A stretch of DNA of 64,000 bases. Origin: Flavobacterium poyangense (GTDB lineage Bacteria; Bacteroidota; Bacteroidia; Flavobacteriales; Flavobacteriaceae). The translations under genes were made by a program, and so were the position numbers. The notes beneath the pieces are model-generated. The model ran no database searches, was not told the origin of the DNA, and worked only from the letters and a program-made list of their open reading frames with translations. Each line of letters begins with the position of its first letter. The first letter of the stretch is position 1. Below are positions 52,770-60,641 of the stretch, one piece after another. Location of the stretch: positions 633,102 through 697,101 of the forward strand of contig NZ_JAALLN010000002.1 of NCBI RefSeq assembly GCF_011751075.1. Direction: 5' to 3'.

Positions 52770-53882
52770 ATGAGAGCACTGGCAGTAGTAACGTCTTCTT
52801 TATTTGATAAGATTGAAGATCATAACAAGCATTTAATTCGCATTGATAACGTGGAAATTCCTTTGGCTTTTGTCGAGGGAAACTTCCCTGATTTCGATCC
52901 TGAATCGGATCAATATGCCAATTTTGTATTGGTGAAAAAAGTTAGTTTTTCCTTAAATTACAGAGATTTGGGAGTTGTTGAAAATGCATGGCAGAAATTA
53001 AAAGGAGCTACTATCGATACTTTCTATCCTATAGGTTCTGATTTTGCAGGGCATGTAATTGCGGTTGGTAGAAATGTAACCACTTTGGCTGTTGGAGATT
53101 TGGTACTAGGCAACTGTTTTTATCCTGAAGCTGAAAATGGAGCGATGCCCGGAATCCCGTCTAATCACTCCAGTAAAGAGTATGAAATTTATCATTATGC
53201 CAAGTTGGTGAAAGTGCCATCTTACCTTTCCGGTGTTGAGGCCGGTGCGTTGGGAATCGGAACACAAACTGCTAATGCAATGATTCGGAAAGCCAATATT
53301 AAAAAAGGAGATAATGTACTCGTAACATCGGTAACGTCAAATACCTCTTATTTTTTATTAAACGCACTTTGGAGCATGGATTGTAATGTTTATGGCCTAT
53401 CTTATTCCGGAAAAAACAGAACATTAGTTCGGGAGCAGTTTCCGTTTATAAAAGATATTTTCGCTATAAAAGAAAAAAATATCCCAAACACACTGTTGTT
53501 TGATGTGGTACTGGATTCTTTTTCGGATACCTATTTAGAGCTTTTATTACCTCAGTTAAATCTGAATGCCCGTTATTTAAGCTGTGGTATTTTTAATCAG
53601 TCTATTGGCAAGTTAAAAGAGGTTAAACCAACCAATTTAACACTATTGATTGCCAATTTAATGATGCGAAACATAAGTTTTATTGGTAATTGTTTGGGAA
53701 CTACCCAAGACCTGGTTTCTGGTCTGGAATTTTATAAAACACAAAAACTATTAATTGATTCAGTTTTTACCGAGGAAGATTCTTTATCAGATTTTATATC
53801 GAAGTCGTTTAATACAGAATCGGATAAATTTGGAAAAGTAATTTACGAATACAGCGAAATTGAAGAAGAATCAGCGATTTAA
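52770..53882 (+). CDS. MDR-family reductase, possible LanJ
   Basis: The 370-residue protein is a medium-chain dehydrogenase/reductase: GroES-like N-terminal part with SLNYRDLGVV (about 57-66) and GSDFAGHVIAVG, then a Rossmann domain (IKKGDNVLVTSVTSNTSYFL). It starts three bases after the lanB stop, so it is made with the dehydratase. In lacticin 3147-type systems a related MDR enzyme (LtnJ) reduces Dha to D-Ala; the position and family make this likely here. An ordinary quinone or enone reductase remains possible. The locus has no LanC behind it. Confidence 0.75.
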   Translation: MRALAVVTSSLFDKIEDHNKHLIRIDNVEIPLAFVEGNFPDFDPESDQYANFVLVKKVSFSLNYRDLGVVENAWQKLKGATIDTFYPIGSDFAGHVIAVGRNVTTLAVGDLVLGNCFYPEAENGAMPGIPSNHSSKEYEIYHYAKLVKVPSYLSGVEAGALGIGTQTANAMIRKANIKKGDNVLVTSVTSNTSYFLLNALWSMDCNVYGLSYSGKNRTLVREQFPFIKDIFAIKEKNIPNTLLFDVVLDSFSDTYLELLLPQLNLNARYLSCGIFNQSIGKLKEVKPTNLTLLIANLMMRNISFIGNCLGTTQDLVSGLEFYKTQKLLIDSVFTEEDSLSDFISKSFNTESDKFGKVIYEYSEIEEESAI

Positions 53883-53906
53883 AGCAATTTTCGGTAGAGA
53901 ATAGTA

Positions 53907-54129
53907 GCCACTAATTGCACGAATTTTCACGAATTGAATTTTAAAGTTTAGAAAAAATCCTTTTAATCTTTTTAATCTGTGGCAAAAAATACTAGCCACT
54001 GATTTCACAGATTAAAAGGATTTTTTTTCTGAGTTTATTGTTATGCGTAACTTTATTACAGCACTATTGGCGTTACTATTGAGGAATTGAGTAAAAAAAC
54101 AATTCGTGAAAATTTGTGCAATTAGTGGC
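53907..54129. repeat. Intergenic inverted repeat, 'CACGAATT' family copy 2
   Basis: Outer arms 'gccactaattgcacgaattt' and 'aaatttgtgcaattagtggc' are nearly perfect complements. Inside, 'aaaatccttttaatc' faces 'gattaaaaggatttt'. It closes the peptide locus; copy 1 follows mfd at 1554. Confidence 0.75.
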
Positions 54130-54164
54130 AAAAAACTAGCCGCTAATTAAAACGATTTTTTTGG

Positions 54165-54518
54165 TTAGTAATTATTTCTAAACCAGACTTTTTGCCATTC
54201 TCTTTTTAAAATTAGAAAGGAGACTTGTTCGGCGAGGATTACCAAATCTGATCCGTCAAGTTTTTTTATTTCGCTTTCAGATACATCTATTATATAAAGA
54301 AGATTGAGATATTCGGCAAATTTATACTGAATCATTCGGTAGATTTTTTCGTGCAGCTGAATTTTTATTTCGTTGGGAGAAATACTCAACGGAAAATCGA
54401 TTCCTTCGTTTGCTAAGTTAAAATCCTTATTAATTTGCTCAATTAATTTTAGATACAAAGTCTCGCTTTGTGCCTGCTCGAGCAACAACTCAGTTGATTT
54501 TGGGGCGATGAAATTCAT
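54165..54518 (-). CDS. Uncharacterised 117-residue protein
   Basis: A soluble, mostly helical, acidic-to-neutral protein beginning MNFIAPKSTELLLEQAQSE. I recognise no domain. Its ATG overlaps the stop of the upstream membrane-protein gene by four bases (ATGA), so the two are cotranslated and probably work together. The length and codon use look normal. Confidence 0.7.
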   Translation of the reverse strand: MNFIAPKSTELLLEQAQSETLYLKLIEQINKDFNLANEGIDFPLSISPNEIKIQLHEKIYRMIQYKFAEYLNLLYIIDVSESEIKKLDGSDLVILAEQVSFLILKREWQKVWFRNNY

Positions 54519-55243
54519 TTTCTTTTCTTTTTATTTTCCCAGACAGCTACAATCTTTGCCAACAGTACATCACCGCCGGCATACAGAAAAACAGCTCCCA
54601 TTGGGGGATTTGAAGTAGGGATACTTCCAAACACGGTAGGAGCCCAGGTCCAGCACTTAAAATAAGTACCTGCCAATTCTATAAATATAACACAAAACGC
54701 TATAAAGCAGTATAGATTCTGCCATCTTTTTCTTTTTAAGAGAGCAAAAAATAAAAGCCCCAGAAACAACGAAAAATAGTCTTTTAATAGTACGGCAACA
54801 CTCAAAAATAATAGAGCGAAGAAAAAAAGGAAATATTTTCTTAAGTGAAGTTCTTTAGCTATGGACCATTTGGTATGGGCATAAACATAACCCGAAGCAT
54901 AAACAATAGCATGTCCAAAAGGGACATATAAAGGAATCGCTTCGGTTCTGTACGCGTACATTCCCAATAATTTACAGAAAATCAATTCTCCGATATAAGA
55001 GAGCCCAACCATTACAAACATCAGTTTTCTTAAATCGGATTTTGCACTCCAATAGAAGCCCGTAAAATAAAGAATGGCTAACAGGTTTGTCAGCGGTCTG
55101 CCGTCAAAATAATGTGTTGTAAAAAATACCGAATCAATTCCTAACGCCAAAACAGTAAAAAAGGGAAAACAAATTGCAAAAAGAAAGGATAGTTTGATAT
55201 CATTTCTTTCGGAATTAAAAGTAATCACTTCTGTTTTTTCCAT
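54515..55243 (-). CDS. Uncharacterised multi-pass membrane protein
   Basis: The 242-residue protein has about eight hydrophobic segments, for example LSFLFAICFPFFTVLALGID (residues 18-37) and YFLFFFALLFLSVAVLLKDY, and a basic end (ENKKKRK). The loop YVPFGHAIVYASGYVYAHTK contains a conserved-looking His. I recognise no family. It is coupled to the 117-residue gene and lies 41 bp after the polyprenyl synthase gene on the same strand, so a role near isoprenoid lipids is possible but only by position. Confidence 0.75.
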   Translation of the reverse strand: MEKTEVITFNSERNDIKLSFLFAICFPFFTVLALGIDSVFFTTHYFDGRPLTNLLAILYFTGFYWSAKSDLRKLMFVMVGLSYIGELIFCKLLGMYAYRTEAIPLYVPFGHAIVYASGYVYAHTKWSIAKELHLRKYFLFFFALLFLSVAVLLKDYFSLFLGLLFFALLKRKRWQNLYCFIAFCVIFIELAGTYFKCWTWAPTVFGSIPTSNPPMGAVFLYAGGDVLLAKIVAVWENKKKRK

Positions 55244-55284
55244 CAGATAGTTGTATTGAAGAAAGCAGCTTTTAATGTTAAAAG

Positions 55285-56259
55285 CTATACTTTTCTTCCC
55301 ATTAAATTTTCGCCAAAGGTTCTTAAGATGTTTTTCTTTTCGGCGTTGATATCCATTTTTTCTAAAGTCTCAAAAGCTTTAAAAGTATACATTTCTATGG
55401 CTTCCTGCGTTGCTTTTGAAGCGCCCGATTCGTTAAAAATCGCTTTTGCTGTTTCAATTTTAGCAGCATTGTCGTCAAGTTGCAGACCGAATAAATTTTG
55501 CAATTGTACAGCTTTCTCCTGAGATGAAAATTCTAAAGCTTTTAAGTATAAATAGGTTTTTTTATTTTCGATAATATCGCCACCAACCTGTTTTCCAAAA
55601 GTTTCCGGGTCTCCGAAAGCATCTAAAAAATCATCCTGAAGCTGAAAAGCCAATCCTAAGTTAAGTCCGAAATCGTAAATTAAATCTGCTTCTTTCTCAG
55701 ATGTTTTGGCTACGATTGCTCCCATTTTCATGGCGGCGGCAACCAGAACTGCTGTTTTGTATTCAATCATTTTTAAATATTCCGGAATGGTTACATTGTC
55801 TCTTTCTTCAAAATCAACATCCCATTGTTGTCCTTCGCAAACTTCCAGAGCCGTTTTGCTGAACAATTTTGCCAGATCTCTAAAAACGACAGGCTCGTAT
55901 TGCTCAAAATATTGATAAGCCAGAATTAACATCGTATCGCCCGATAAAATGGCGGTGTTTGTATTCCATTTTTCATGTACCGTTACTTGTCCTCTTCGCA
56001 ACGGAGCATCATCCATAATGTCATCATGAACTAATGAAAAGTTATGAAAAACTTCAACTGCCATGGCGGCAGGAAGTGCTACCGTATAATCAGTATCAAA
56101 AACTTCTGCTGCCATTAGCGTAAGTACCGGACGCATACGCTTTCCGCCAAGACCTAAAATATATTCGATTGGTTCATAAAGATTTTTGGGTTCTTTAGTG
56201 ATGATTTGTTTGTTTAAATAACTAATAAAGAAATCCTGGTACTGACTAATATCGTGCAT
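55285..56259 (-). CDS. Polyprenyl (farnesyl/geranylgeranyl) diphosphate synthase
   Basis: The 324-residue enzyme adds isopentenyl diphosphate to allylic diphosphates. The first Asp-rich motif DDIMD is at 79-83 (SLVHDDIMDDAPLRRG), the second is in LQDDFLDAFGD (near residue 212), and the N-terminal GGKRMRPVL contacts IPP. The residue five before the first motif is Phe74, which points to a short chain (C15-C20), but the length cannot be fixed. The start is set at 56259 because a promoter (TTG, 18 bases, TATCTTTG at 56293-56286) places the ATG at 56301 in the promoter. Confidence 0.9.
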   Translation of the reverse strand: MHDISQYQDFFISYLNKQIITKEPKNLYEPIEYILGLGGKRMRPVLTLMAAEVFDTDYTVALPAAMAVEVFHNFSLVHDDIMDDAPLRRGQVTVHEKWNTNTAILSGDTMLILAYQYFEQYEPVVFRDLAKLFSKTALEVCEGQQWDVDFEERDNVTIPEYLKMIEYKTAVLVAAAMKMGAIVAKTSEKEADLIYDFGLNLGLAFQLQDDFLDAFGDPETFGKQVGGDIIENKKTYLYLKALEFSSQEKAVQLQNLFGLQLDDNAAKIETAKAIFNESGASKATQEAIEMYTFKAFETLEKMDINAEKKNILRTFGENLMGRKV

Positions 56260-56334
56260 AAAATGAAATTCTGATTTACGAAGCCCAAAGATACAATTCA
56301 ATTATGAAACTCAAGTTGCTAGTTGAATAATAAT

Positions 56335-56632
56335 GTGTACTTGTAATATGTAAAATGTATACTGTAAGATGTATACTGTAAGATGTGTACTGTAAGATGT
56401 GAAATGTGAAAAATAATAAGTTTTGTTTAATTGATTACCGGTTTACATTGTACGGATATATAGTTGTGCCAGATCATCGAAATACATAAACAATACACTT
56501 CAATTCTAACGCTTCGTCTAAAGGCAGGAAAATCAGTTAATTAAAGTATTTTTCCTTTCAAAAAATCATCCCCATTTCCCATTTTACAGTATACATTTTA
56601 CATCTTACAGTATACATTTTACAACAAATAAC
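56335..56632. repeat. Inverted repeat, 'TATACTGTAAGATGT' family
   Basis: The left arm has three units of 'gta(t/g)actgtaagatg', and the right arm carries 'catttcccattttacagt' with 'tacatcttacagtatacatt'. The arms are imperfect complements about 170 bp apart. It fills the gap between the polyprenyl synthase and yceI promoters. Confidence 0.7.
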
Positions 56633-56745
56633 TAGCAACTTGAATTATGAATAATTAGTTCCGAAATTTTAAAAGGAATTATGCATTAAAAACGGAGTTT
56701 ATAGCAGGGCGGTTATAATATGTTAAAAAAATATTGAAAAAACTT

Positions 56746-56785
56746 GGAAACTTTTTTGGTGTTTAAAGTTTCCTGTCTATATTTG
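56746..56785 (+). promoter_or_regulatory. Promoter and inverted-repeat operator of yceI
   Basis: GGAAACT (56746-56752) and AGTTTCC (56767-56773) are perfect arms with 14 bases between. A TTG (56756-56758) lies inside, and TATATTTG (56778-56785) five bases behind. The same arms, spacing and -7 box occur before tetR at 57439-57478. This is a likely TetR operator covering the promoter. Confidence 0.75.
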
Positions 56786-56870
56786 CACCGTAAAATAAAG
56801 CTAGGGAACCAGAAAATCGCTTTCGGAATAGTTTGTCTGGCTTTTGTAATAATAACAAAATCAGTAATTT

Positions 56871-57392
56871 ATGAAAACAACGTGGACCATTGATTCTAGT
56901 CAGTCAGATGTTTTAATAAAAATGAGACATTCGATAATTGCTTACTTAGGAGGAACTACAAATAAATTTGACGGATATGTAGATTTTGAAAACAATGAAA
57001 TTGAAGATGCTTCTGTCGAATTTTCTCTGGATGTAAACAACAGAAATGACAGTTTCCAGCAAATAGACACTCATTTACAATTGAACGATTTGTTTAATGT
57101 AAACGAACATCCAATTATTAGTTTCAAATCGACCTCATTTCAGAAAGTGAATAATAATATTAATTTTTTCAAAGGTGATCTGACCATAAAAGATGTGACT
57201 AAGGTAGTAGAGCTTGATGCCGAGTTTATCGGAATTAATTCTTACGATGGTAAAAAGAAAGTTGCTTTTGAAATTACCGGAAACATTAAACGTCAGGATT
57301 TTGGTTTAGACTATCATTCGTTTAACCATAACGGAGGCCTTGCATTGGGAAAGGATATGAAGCTTATTGCTAATTTAGAATTTAGCATATAA
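56871..57392 (+). CDS. YceI family protein
   Basis: The 173-residue protein begins WTIDSSQSDVLIKMRHSII and has the lipocalin-like pattern of YceI (GYVDFEN, DVNNRNDSFQQIDTHL, DFGLDYHSFN). YceI proteins bind isoprenoid chains such as polyprenyl quinones or respond to stress. There is no signal peptide, so this one is cytoplasmic. It is monocistronic and carries the same operator as the tetR-efflux operon that follows, so both should respond to the same signal. Confidence 0.9.
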   Translation: MKTTWTIDSSQSDVLIKMRHSIIAYLGGTTNKFDGYVDFENNEIEDASVEFSLDVNNRNDSFQQIDTHLQLNDLFNVNEHPIISFKSTSFQKVNNNINFFKGDLTIKDVTKVVELDAEFIGINSYDGKKKVAFEITGNIKRQDFGLDYHSFNHNGGLALGKDMKLIANLEFSI

Positions 57393-57438
57393 CTGTTATG
57401 CAGGCAACAAATTAATGTAAAAATAGTACAAATTTAAC

Positions 57439-57478
57439 GGAAACTATTTTTGTTAATAAAGTTTCCAAATTATATTTG
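57439..57478 (+). promoter_or_regulatory. Promoter and inverted-repeat operator of the tetR-efflux operon
   Basis: GGAAACT (57439-57445) and AGTTTCC (57460-57466) with 14 bases between; TTG at 57450-57452 and TATATTTG at 57471-57478 (18 bases between) form the promoter. The start site would be near 57485, 15 bases before the tetR ATG. The geometry is the same as at 56746-56785. Confidence 0.78.
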
Positions 57479-57499
57479 TAGTACAATTTGAAAATTAAA

Positions 57500-58099
57500 A
57501 TGAAAGAGAAAATCATATCAAAGGCAAGTGAATTGTTTTTAAAATTGGGGTTTAAAAGTGTCACAATGGATGATATTGCGAGTGAAATGTGTATTTCTAA
57601 AAAGACGATTTACAAATATTTTTGTAATAAAGAAGTCCTGATTGAAGAAAGTACTGCATTGGTTCACACACAAGTACATCATATTATTGATACTATAGTT
57701 GCAAAGAACCACAATGCGATTCATGAGAATTTTGAAATTAGAGAAATGTTTTGTGAAATGTTTAAAAACAATATTGACTCCTCTCCGATTTATCAGTTAA
57801 AAAAACACTATCCGGAGATTTATCAAAATGTAATGTCCCAGGAAATTGATCAGTGTAGTGAATGGTTCAGAAATAATATCAATAAGGGAATCCGGGAGAA
57901 ATTATACCGGGAAGATTTAAATATAGAGGTTTATGTGAAATTTTATTACATTTTGATTTTTCACATTAACGAAAATACAGTCTCCGAGAAAGAAGCGCAG
58001 AGAATAGAGTTAGAAGCTTTGGAATATCACACCAGAGCAATGGCAACTGCAGAAGGCATTGCAGAATTAGAAAAACAACTTAAAAAATTTACTACTTAA
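57500..58099 (+). CDS. TetR-family repressor of the efflux operon
   Basis: The 199-residue protein has an N-terminal TetR helix-turn-helix (EKIISKASELFLKLGFKSVT, then MDDIASEMCISKKTIYKYFCNKEVL, to about residue 50) and a helical ligand-binding half. The start is ATG 57500; an upstream TTG at 57488 lies almost on the transcription start. It most likely binds the GGAAACT-N14-AGTTTCC operators before itself and yceI and is released by a pump substrate. It is the first gene of the operon with the three efflux genes. Confidence 0.9.
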   Translation: MKEKIISKASELFLKLGFKSVTMDDIASEMCISKKTIYKYFCNKEVLIEESTALVHTQVHHIIDTIVAKNHNAIHENFEIREMFCEMFKNNIDSSPIYQLKKHYPEIYQNVMSQEIDQCSEWFRNNINKGIREKLYREDLNIEVYVKFYYILIFHINENTVSEKEAQRIELEALEYHTRAMATAEGIAELEKQLKKFTT

Positions 58100-58109
58100 T
58101 CATCAATCT

Positions 58110-59444
58110 ATGAAAAGAATCATTCTTATATTTTTGTGCTCCATTGGCTTAAGTGTCAGCGCACAAGTCAAAACACTAACCCTAAAAGATGCTCTTGTAT
58201 ACGCGCTTGAAAACAAAGCCGATGCAAAAAAAGCTAAATTATCGGTTGAAAACGGGGAATACAAGGTTCAGGAAGCCCGTTCTAAAGCATTGCCTCAAAT
58301 TTCGGCAAGCGGAAACCTGACTCATAATCCAATTATCCAGACAACAGTAATCGATGGTGCCGGATTTGGACAGCCGGGAACTACTATTCAGGCAGCATTT
58401 GGTCAAAAATGGACTTCTGTAGCAGGGGTTTCCTTGACTCAGACGCTATTTGATCAGGCCGTTTTTACCGGATTAAGAGCAGCAAGATCTACTCGTGAAT
58501 TTTATCAGATAAACAATCAATTAACAGACGAACAGGTAATAGAAAGAGTTGCCAATAACTACTACTCTGTTTATGTGCAACGCGAAAGATTGGTTTTATT
58601 AGACAGCAACTACGTTAATACTACCAAAGTACGTGATATCGTTAAAGGGCAGTTTGAAAACGGATTGGCTAAAAAAATTGACTTAGACCGTATCATCGTA
58701 AAAATGTCAAACATTGATACCGAGCGTCAGCAGATTAAAAATCAGATTACTTTACAGGAGAATGCTTTAAAGTTTTATATGGGTATGCCTATAGAAACGC
58801 TAATCGATATGCCAAAAGAAGAATTTGAAGTGGTACCGGCCGCTTTGACAGAAGTGCCAAACACAGAAAAGAGAACGGAGTACTTGCTTTTGAAAAAACA
58901 GGAAGAACTTTTAGTGTACAATAAAAAAGCGGTTGAGGCCGGATATTATCCTACACTTTCGCTAACTGCTGGTTATAACTATATAGGTCAAGGTCCGGAA
59001 ATGCCATTGTTTGCAAAACCGAAAGATGGGGTTTATTGGTCAGATTTCTCTGCGATAGCATTAAACTTACACGTACCCATTTTTACCGGATTTGGAACCC
59101 GTGCTAAAGTAAGAATGGCCGATGTAGAAATCAGATCGCTACAGGAAGACATTAGAGATACCAAACTTTCGCTTGATTTAGATTACCGAAATGCGATGGC
59201 TCAAATCGACAATAATTTGGTAACAATTCAAAATCAGAAAGAAAATATGCGATTGGCAAGCGAGATCTTAAGCAATACAAAAAACAATTACCTTCAGGGA
59301 TTGGCATCATTGACAGACTTGTTAGATTCTGAAAATGCATCTCTGGAAGCACAAAATAATTATACCAGAGCAGTTTTGAATTATAAAATTGCCGAAGTAG
59401 CACTAATCAAATCAAAAGGCGAACTTAAATCTCTTATTAAATAA
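58110..59444 (+). CDS. TolC-family outer-membrane efflux protein
   Basis: The 444-residue protein has a signal peptide (1-19) and two OEP repeats with long coiled helices (LTLKDALVYALENKADAKKA, residues 22-41; second half with YNKKAVEAGYYPTLSLTAGYN). It forms the outer-membrane channel of a tripartite RND pump. It starts ten bases after tetR and ends nine bases before the adaptor gene. Confidence 0.93.
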   Translation: MKRIILIFLCSIGLSVSAQVKTLTLKDALVYALENKADAKKAKLSVENGEYKVQEARSKALPQISASGNLTHNPIIQTTVIDGAGFGQPGTTIQAAFGQKWTSVAGVSLTQTLFDQAVFTGLRAARSTREFYQINNQLTDEQVIERVANNYYSVYVQRERLVLLDSNYVNTTKVRDIVKGQFENGLAKKIDLDRIIVKMSNIDTERQQIKNQITLQENALKFYMGMPIETLIDMPKEEFEVVPAALTEVPNTEKRTEYLLLKKQEELLVYNKKAVEAGYYPTLSLTAGYNYIGQGPEMPLFAKPKDGVYWSDFSAIALNLHVPIFTGFGTRAKVRMADVEIRSLQEDIRDTKLSLDLDYRNAMAQIDNNLVTIQNQKENMRLASEILSNTKNNYLQGLASLTDLLDSENASLEAQNNYTRAVLNYKIAEVALIKSKGELKSLIK

Positions 59445-59453
59445 CTATATACA

Positions 59454-60521
59454 ATGAAAAAAATAATTATAACTGTCGGAATCATAATTGCAGCATTAGC
59501 TCTGATTGGATTTATCTTAAATAACAATAAGAAGGAGAATAAAGCTAAAACGGATATTGTTGCTGAAAAAAATGCGGCAGTTTCTGTAAAGGTATCTCCT
59601 GTAAAAACTGAAGAAGTTTCGTTAGACTTCGTGGCAAACGGAAACTTCCAACCGACTCAGGAATTGACTTTCTCTGCTGAAAAATCAGGAAAAGTAATCA
59701 ACGTTCTGGTAAAAGAAGGAGACTACGTAAGAGTAGGGCAAACCTTGTTGACTATGAGAGGTGATGTCATTAATGTAAATGCACAAACAGCAGAAGCAGC
59801 TTATCTAAATGCAAAATCAGATTACAGCAGATACGAAAATGCTTTTAAAACGGGTGGTGTTACCAAACAACAATTAGATCAGGCAAGATTGGCTTTAACC
59901 AATGCACAGTCTAACTATACAGAAGCTAAAATTAATGTAGGTGATACAAGAGTAAAAGCTCCGATTAATGGATTTATCAATAAAAAATATATTGAACCGG
60001 GTTCTATCCTGACAGGGATGCCGGCAACAGCATTGTTTGATATTGTAAATGTTTCCAAATTAAAATTAATGGTTACTGTAAACGAGAATCAGGTAGCAAG
60101 TTTGAAAAAAGGAGACAATATAAACATAACAGCCAGTGTTTATCCTGACAAATCTTTTTCCGGAAAAATTACTTTTATTGCTGCAAAAGCAGATGCTACT
60201 TTGAACTTTCCTGTTGAAATTGAAATCGTAAACAACTCTAATAATGACTTAAAAGCTGGTATGTACGGAACAGCAAATTTTGCATCCAAACAACAAAAAC
60301 AACACCTTATGGTTGTGCCTAGAAATGCATTTGTTGGAAGTGTGAGCAGTAATGAGATTTTTGTAGCTCATAACGGTATTGCAAAATTAAGAAAAGTAAC
60401 AGCCGGAAGAATTTTAGGAGATCAGGTAGAAATCATCAACGGATTATCTGACGGTGAAACTGTAATTGTTACAGGTCAAATTAACCTACAAGACGGAAAT
60501 ACAGTAGAAATTATTAAATAA
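59454..60521 (+). CDS. RND efflux adaptor (membrane fusion protein)
   Basis: The 355-residue periplasmic adaptor has an N-terminal membrane anchor (about 4-22), the biotinyl-lipoyl domain (AEKSGKVINVLVKEGDYVRVGQ, residue 76 onward), a short hairpin and the beta-barrel and membrane-proximal domains (VKAPINGFINKKYIEPGSI). It joins the RND pump to the TolC channel. A 120-bp repeat separates it from the pump gene. Confidence 0.94.
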   Translation: MKKIIITVGIIIAALALIGFILNNNKKENKAKTDIVAEKNAAVSVKVSPVKTEEVSLDFVANGNFQPTQELTFSAEKSGKVINVLVKEGDYVRVGQTLLTMRGDVINVNAQTAEAAYLNAKSDYSRYENAFKTGGVTKQQLDQARLALTNAQSNYTEAKINVGDTRVKAPINGFINKKYIEPGSILTGMPATALFDIVNVSKLKLMVTVNENQVASLKKGDNINITASVYPDKSFSGKITFIAAKADATLNFPVEIEIVNNSNNDLKAGMYGTANFASKQQKQHLMVVPRNAFVGSVSSNEIFVAHNGIAKLRKVTAGRILGDQVEIINGLSDGETVIVTGQINLQDGNTVEIIK

Positions 60522-60524
60522 CTT

Positions 60525-60640
60525 GAAGCTATAAGCATTAAGTGATACGTTATAAGTGATAAACTTTAGGCATTACGCCTAGAGTCTACATCTTACAGCC
60601 TATATCTTACATCTTACAGCCAATAGCCTAAAGCAAAACA
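60525..60640. repeat. Repeat between adaptor and pump genes
   Basis: Words 'ataagcattaagtgata' and 'acatcttacagcctatatc' are repeated in short succession; TAGGC/GCCTA forms a small hairpin near 60580. 'catcttacag' is shared with the repeat at 56335-56632. It is within an operon, so it is transcribed. Confidence 0.5.
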
Positions 60641-60641
60641 A

